Below are positions 59,873 to 64,000 of a stretch of DNA of 64,000 nt, one piece after another. Below the pieces are notes generated by a model, which saw only the letters and a program-made list of their open reading frames with translations, did no database searches and had not been told where the DNA came from. The first letter of the stretch is position 1. Each line of letters begins with the position of its first letter. This DNA is from Candidatus Gastranaerophilales bacterium. GTDB lineage: Bacteria > Cyanobacteriota > Vampirovibrionia > Gastranaerophilales > Gastranaerophilaceae. The stretch spans positions 1 through 64,000 of the forward strand of contig CALUYW010000003.1 in the NCBI GenBank assembly GCA_944325105.1. The letters run 5' to 3'. A program made the translations under genes and the position numbers.

Positions 59873-61313
59873 AGTATAAATCAGTTTTTCCTTTATTGTA
59901 ATGAGTAAATTTTACCTTATTTGAGCCCCAAAATTCAATCACTTCTCTTGTATTAACGGCTTTAGGGAACTTAACAGAGCTTACCATAAACCAGTAGTTC
60001 TTGTTCTCATCAAGCGTATTTAGGAGCATAAGATACTCATCAGCGTTGTAGAACATTTTTTCTACTTTTATATTTTCACACACAAAAGAATACTTCGCAC
60101 TGTAGTATAAAAACTGCGGCAAGGAAGTCTGGTTAAGCACTATAACATCGCCTTTTTTGTAATTTTCTTTTAATTTTAAAAACGTGTACAAGTCTTGCGA
60201 GGGCAAATTTTTCATAACTTTTTGCGAGGTAATTGTAGGATATATTGAAAAAATAACCAAAACAACAAAAACCAAAAAGCCAAAGCGCTTTTTAAAAATA
60301 AATTCAAAACTCTTTGCAAAAAGAATTAAAAAAACAGGGGTCAAAAACAAAGTCATCCTGTCATAATAAGGGTAAAACCCTCCGTATGACAAAAACAAAA
60401 ACACAAAATAAGGTGCTAACAAGAGGTAAAATTTGAACTTATTTTGCCTGTATAAAATAATTGCACCCAAAATGCAAATAATACCGAACAATATAGGTAA
60501 AAAGTATGGAAACTGAGGCAAAATAAACTTGTAAGGGTGGAAAATATAGAAAATATTGTCCAAAAATAAAGTCGTAAGGTTTGATAAATTTTGCTCAATA
60601 TGGCCATGTGACCATATTGTGCTCATAAAATTTCTTGTTTTCTCTATTGCACTCATATGAAGCGCAAAAGGGATGAGATTAAGCATTTGCGGCAATAAAA
60701 ACAAAAAATACTCTTTTTTGTGTTTTTTTGTCTTTATAACAAGCGCTAAAAGAACTAACGCCGCACCAATAGCGCAAATTATTGAAGAATATGAGTACCA
60801 AAGCGCAAAAGCAAAGAAAAACCCGAGCAAAAGGGGCTTTTTAAATTTGAAAATCAAAACCAAAAGCAAAAGCGCCAAAGATAAAAATACATCAAGCGCA
60901 TAGGGCTTAAACTCGCCCGAGTAGTAGATTAAATTTGTATTTATTGCAAATAAAAACAGTGCAAAGAGCCTTGTTGTTTTATTTGAAAGAAAATATTTTG
61001 AAAAATAATAAAAAACCGGAATACAGAAAATCGACGTCACAAAAGGAATGAAGCGAAAAACGTATTCAGACTTTGAAAAAAGGCTCACTAAAATTTTTGT
61101 TTCAAAAAGAAACATCGCAGGCGCACTCTGGTAGTATGAAAGTTCCCCAAAAAGAAAAGAAAAAGGATTATCAATGACATTGAGCGCAAGCGCCGCTTCA
61201 TCAAACCAAAAGGGCCTGTTAAAAATATACAAATCAAGCCTCAACAAAAGCGCCAGAATAAAAATTAAAACAAATGAAATATAAAATATTTTAGTTGATT
61301 TTATGCTCTTCAC
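59859..61313 (-). CDS. Polytopic glycosyltransferase, GT39/ArnT-like
   Basis: A 484-residue protein with about 10-12 membrane segments and the first-loop acidic motif RPFWFDEAALALNVID typical of dolichyl-phosphate-mannose or ArnT-type (PMT_2) enzymes. It would move a sugar from a polyprenyl-phosphate donor onto an envelope lipid or protein on the outer face of the inner membrane. The start is GTG 61313 with GGAGAGAG upstream, inside the last 23 bp of the aminopeptidase gene. Confidence 0.85.
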   Translation of the reverse strand: MKSIKSTKIFYISFVLIFILALLLRLDLYIFNRPFWFDEAALALNVIDNPFSFLFGELSYYQSAPAMFLFETKILVSLFSKSEYVFRFIPFVTSIFCIPVFYYFSKYFLSNKTTRLFALFLFAINTNLIYYSGEFKPYALDVFLSLALLLLVLIFKFKKPLLLGFFFAFALWYSYSSIICAIGAALVLLALVIKTKKHKKEYFLFLLPQMLNLIPFALHMSAIEKTRNFMSTIWSHGHIEQNLSNLTTLFLDNIFYIFHPYKFILPQFPYFLPILFGIICILGAIILYRQNKFKFYLLLAPYFVFLFLSYGGFYPYYDRMTLFLTPVFLILFAKSFEFIFKKRFGFLVFVVLVIFSIYPTITSQKVMKNLPSQDLYTFLKLKENYKKGDVIVLNQTSLPQFLYYSAKYSFVCENIKVEKMFYNADEYLMLLNTLDENKNYWFMVSSVKFPKAVNTREVIEFWGSNKVKFTHYNKGKTDLYYVGK

Positions 61314-62907
61314 AAAACTCTCTCCAGCCTAATTGCCACTCATCAAGCCATTTTTGCTCTTTATTTGTCAGCAGATTTCTATCAATTAAATTCTCTTCAA
61401 ATTCAAATTTTGAAAAAGACTTTCTCTGGCCTCTTTTTGTCACCCAGACGCTATTTTCAAGTCTTACGCCAAATTTGTGAGGCTTTTTTAAACAGTATAA
61501 CCCCGGCTCAATTGTGTAAGCCATGTTATTTTGAAGAGGAAATTTTTTGTCTTTAAAGCTTGTAATCACAGGCGGCATCTGATGTACGGGTATTCCTATG
61601 CCATGACCTAATGCATGAGGGAACAAAAAGCCCTCTTTTTCATAAGGTTTTAAAATCTTTCTTGCGATTTTATCCAGCTCATCCCCGCTTGTAGCGTTTG
61701 AATGGTATGAGTGCAAAAACGCTCTTAAGACAGCTGTGTATATTTCTTTTTGTTTTTTATTGGCTTTATTTCCGCACAGAAAAACCCTTGTAATATCTGT
61801 TGCAAGCCCTTCTTCATAGTATCCGCCGCAGTCAAGCAGGATTAAATCCCCGTTTTTTAGGATTTTATTTTTATCATAATTTGAATAATGTATAGAGGAT
61901 GAATTATCGTCAAGCGCAAGTATGGTCTTGAAACTTGTGGTTTTTGCACCGTATTTCATAAGTTCATGCTCAAAAATTTCCTTTAGTTCAAATTCGGATA
62001 AACCCGCTTTAATCTTATTTTTAAAAGAATTAAGGGCCAAATCTAAGCGTAAAAAGGCACTTTTCAGGTGTTTTATCTCCGCTTTTTCTTTTATGGCCGC
62101 CATTTTAGCTATGTAGTTTTTCTTTATTTTAACGGGTTTTAAAATAAGCTCATAGTCTTTTATAGTAATAGTTTCAGGGCTTATAAGGACATTTGATTTT
62201 ATTTTCTTTATATATTTTTCAAATTCCTCCAAAGGTTCTTGAATAAGGTTTTCGGGCAGATTTTTTATCTTTTGGTCGCAAAAAAGAATGCTCTTTTTTT
62301 CAAAATCCAAAAGCAATTTTGACTTAAAAGTAGAAATCTCGCTCATCTGAAAACTTCTTAGATTTGTAAGATATGCAATCTCTTCTAAAGACGTCACAAG
62401 CATATAACGCTCTTTTATATGTTTTTTTAAAATTTTTAATTTGTCAGAAAATTTCTTTGATGATGAAGTTAAAAATATTTCTTTTGAAAAATCTATATTT
62501 TTATTTTCGCCAAAACCCTTGAAATCTTCATAAGTATAAACCTCTGGCAGATTTGCACGGAGTTTTTCAACAAAAGATAAAAGTGTGGTGTTGCTTACAT
62601 AAAGAGGCGAAGATTTGACTTTTTTTGCAATCATATTAACAAAACCCTCACCCTGCTTGAGTTTTACCACTTCAACATTTTTACCCTCAGTTTCAAAATC
62701 AGCCTGCTCGTGGTATCTGGGGTCTACAAAAAGAGTAATTTTACCCTTATCATCAATCAAAGCTTCACCCGCAGTGCCTGAAAAACCCGTTAAAAGATTA
62801 AGATTAGAGCCCTTATAGTGGCACATAAAATACTCATCCGAACTTTTAGCTAAGGCGTAGCCCCCGTTTTTAAGAATTTTTTTATACTTCCTGCCCCAAT
62901 CTTCCAT
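61291..62907 (-). CDS. Xaa-Pro aminopeptidase (peptidase M24B)
   Basis: 538 residues: two N-terminal creatinase-like domains and a C-terminal pita-bread domain. Metal ligands lie in LILLDCGGYYEEGLATDITR, FPHALGHGIGIPVHQMPP, YTIEPGLYC and VRLENSVWV. It releases N-terminal residues preceding proline. Longer than the usual 350-440 residues because of the duplicated N-terminal domain. YjbQ lies 9 bp upstream. Confidence 0.92.
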   Translation of the reverse strand: MEDWGRKYKKILKNGGYALAKSSDEYFMCHYKGSNLNLLTGFSGTAGEALIDDKGKITLFVDPRYHEQADFETEGKNVEVVKLKQGEGFVNMIAKKVKSSPLYVSNTTLLSFVEKLRANLPEVYTYEDFKGFGENKNIDFSKEIFLTSSSKKFSDKLKILKKHIKERYMLVTSLEEIAYLTNLRSFQMSEISTFKSKLLLDFEKKSILFCDQKIKNLPENLIQEPLEEFEKYIKKIKSNVLISPETITIKDYELILKPVKIKKNYIAKMAAIKEKAEIKHLKSAFLRLDLALNSFKNKIKAGLSEFELKEIFEHELMKYGAKTTSFKTILALDDNSSSIHYSNYDKNKILKNGDLILLDCGGYYEEGLATDITRVFLCGNKANKKQKEIYTAVLRAFLHSYHSNATSGDELDKIARKILKPYEKEGFLFPHALGHGIGIPVHQMPPVITSFKDKKFPLQNNMAYTIEPGLYCLKKPHKFGVRLENSVWVTKRGQRKSFSKFEFEENLIDRNLLTNKEQKWLDEWQLGWREFCEEHKIN

Positions 62908-62916
62908 TTTTTCTCC

Positions 62917-63333
62917 TTAAGATAAAATCTGTACAATGACACTTCGTGTGCGAGGCTTGTTGTCAAAATCAACAAGCACTATCTGCTGCCAATTACCAAG
63001 CTCAAGCTGACCTGCCGCAAGCGGTATTGTAATGGAGTTTCCAATCATAGCAGCCCTAATGTGCGCATGCCCGTTGCCGTCATGCCATTGTTTGTCATGC
63101 TCATAAACCTTATTTATGGGTGCAATATTCTCCAGCGCCTCCGGAAAATCCTTAACAAGACCGGGTTCATATTCAAGCGTTGTGACACTGACGGTTGAGC
63201 CTGGGGAGTAAATGTGCACTATAGCATTTTTTTCGCCGCCCAAGCGCACAATATCACTTACCTTACTTGTAATATCAATGATATCGGTAAAACCGCGAGT
63301 TGAGAGTAAAAATTTTTCGTTACGAACAGGCAT
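62917..63333 (-). CDS. YjbQ/UPF0047 family protein
   Basis: A 138-residue protein with the family motifs HIYSPGSTVSVTTLEYEPGL, HDGNGHAHIRAAMIGNS, LAAGQLELGNWQQIVLVDFD and NKPRTRSVIVQI. Members have weak thiamine-phosphate synthase activity, but the physiological role is unsettled. Intact and of normal length. Confidence 0.93.
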   Translation of the reverse strand: MPVRNEKFLLSTRGFTDIIDITSKVSDIVRLGGEKNAIVHIYSPGSTVSVTTLEYEPGLVKDFPEALENIAPINKVYEHDKQWHDGNGHAHIRAAMIGNSITIPLAAGQLELGNWQQIVLVDFDNKPRTRSVIVQILS

Positions 63334-63358
63334 AAAAATCTTTCCTTTTAATAACCAA

Positions 63359-63387
63359 ACACGCTCCTTTTTTAGTTTAGAGCGTGT
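63359..63387 (-). terminator. Hairpin after hppA
   Basis: ACACGCTC (63359-63366) and GAGCGTGT (63380-63387) form a perfect 8-bp stem in the 75-bp gap between the pyrophosphatase and YjbQ genes. The T-run after it on the minus strand is poor, so termination may be partial. Confidence 0.6.
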
Positions 63388-63408
63388 CTGGATTATAACT
63401 TTATTTTG

Positions 63409-64000
63409 CTAAATAAACAATGTCGCACAGACTAGGGCAACTATAGACATTAGTTTAATCAAAATATTTAGTGAGGGGCCTGAAGTATCTTTAAACGGGT
63501 CACCAACGGTATCGCCTACTACCGCTGCAGCATGTTCGCTTGAACCTTTGCCGCCAAGGTGTCCGCTTTCAATGTACTTTTTAGCATTATCCCAAGCACC
63601 GCCTGAGTTTGCCATCATAATTGCAAGGCAAACGCCTGACACTATAGCGCCCATAAGCATACCGGCTAATGCCTGAGCACCTGATGCTTTATCCGTAAAT
63701 GCCGCAACGCCAAGACCTACAACAAGAGGAGCAGCTATTGCAATAATCCCTGGTAAAAACATTTCATATATAGCACTTCTTGCTGATATATCAACGCATT
63801 TAGCATATTGAGGCTCGCATTTGCCCTCCATAATACCTTTTAATTCTCTGAATTGACGTCTTACCTCATCTACCATTTTCTGAGCAGCACGACCGACAGC
63901 ACCCATTGTAAGAGCACAGAATAAGAAAGGAAGCACCGCACCAAACAGCAATCCTGAGTTTACAAAAGGATTTAAGATATCAACTTTATCAAGTTCTACA
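63409..64000 (-). CDS. hppA: Membrane-bound proton/sodium-translocating pyrophosphatase (C-terminal part)
   Basis: The frame runs off the right edge; about 196 C-terminal residues are visible. They include the family blocks [54 protein letters not shown] and [20 protein letters not shown], and four membrane segments. It couples PPi hydrolysis to ion pumping across the inner membrane. The residues that decide potassium dependence lie outside the window. Confidence 0.95.
   Translation of the reverse strand, partial: VELDKVDILNPFVNSGLLFGAVLPFLFCALTMGAVGRAAQKMVDEVRRQFRELKGIMEGKCEPQYAKCVDISARSAIYEMFLPGIIAIAAPLVVGLGVAAFTDKASGAQALAGMLMGAIVSGVCLAIMMANSGGAWDNAKKYIESGHLGGKGSSEHAAAVVGDTVGDPFKDTSGPSLNILIKLMSIVALVCATLFI

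Overview
The window looks like an AT-rich genome segment from a gut anaerobe of the Melainabacteria/Vampirovibrionia (Gastranaerophilales-like) lineage. This is inference from the mix of genes: a diderm envelope (kdsB, two-partner secretion, a secretin), a DUF512 radical-SAM protein typical of cyanobacteria and relatives, a B12-dependent ribonucleotide reductase, an O2/NO-scavenging rubredoxin plus flavodiiron pair, a Tad pilus and a flagellin. No rRNA, tRNA, CRISPR array, transposase or integrase was seen.

Layout. 1-12.4 kb is the right part of a prophage, apparently podovirus-like. On the + strand it reads: end of a glycine-rich tail protein, a HTH-only LuxR-type regulator overlapping an amidase endolysin, three tail/connector proteins, major capsid protein, a scaffold-like protein, small terminase, portal and large terminase. 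This late-gene order is nearly the reverse of the usual one. Minus-strand membrane-protein genes paired with divergent plus-strand cargo genes interrupt it twice: a RipA-like membrane protein with a GNAT acetyltransferase at 3.8-4.9 kb, and a small membrane protein with a toxin-like protein at 10.5-11.8 kb. The second cassette is tandemly duplicated. In the second copy the membrane protein has been swapped for a divergent paralogue and the toxin-like gene is cleanly deleted. This is the best candidate for an undescribed system here.

12.4-17.7 kb is a divergent TpsB/TpsA two-partner secretion locus. 17.8-35.7 kb holds TPR proteins, kdsB, a Flp-type pilin, an aminotransferase, a glycosyltransferase, rpsP-ffh, a DUF512/PadR pair, uppS-rdgB, a GAF/HD-GYP protein and a run ribD-aroQ-thiL-ispD. 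35.7-42.5 kb is a Tad (Flp) pilus operon, cpaB-cpaC-cpaE-cpaF-tadB-tadC, transcribed straight into ribD. 42.5-64 kb is housekeeping: pncC, a YhaM-like nuclease, YihY, nrnA, nrdJ, a degenerate PIG-L protein, rubredoxin and flavodiiron protein, a methionine gamma-lyase-like enzyme, radA and an Xre regulator, a flagellin, dnaB, gpsA, an rRNA/tRNA methyltransferase, a GT39-type glycosyltransferase, an aminopeptidase P, a YjbQ protein and the 3' end of a membrane pyrophosphatase.

A 163-bp G+C-rich repeat made of two 51-nt hairpin units (112-nt period) occurs twice, about 49 kb apart: once inside the phage structural operon between capsid and scaffold-like genes, and once behind the flagellin gene. 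Overlapping short open reading frames in it are artefacts.
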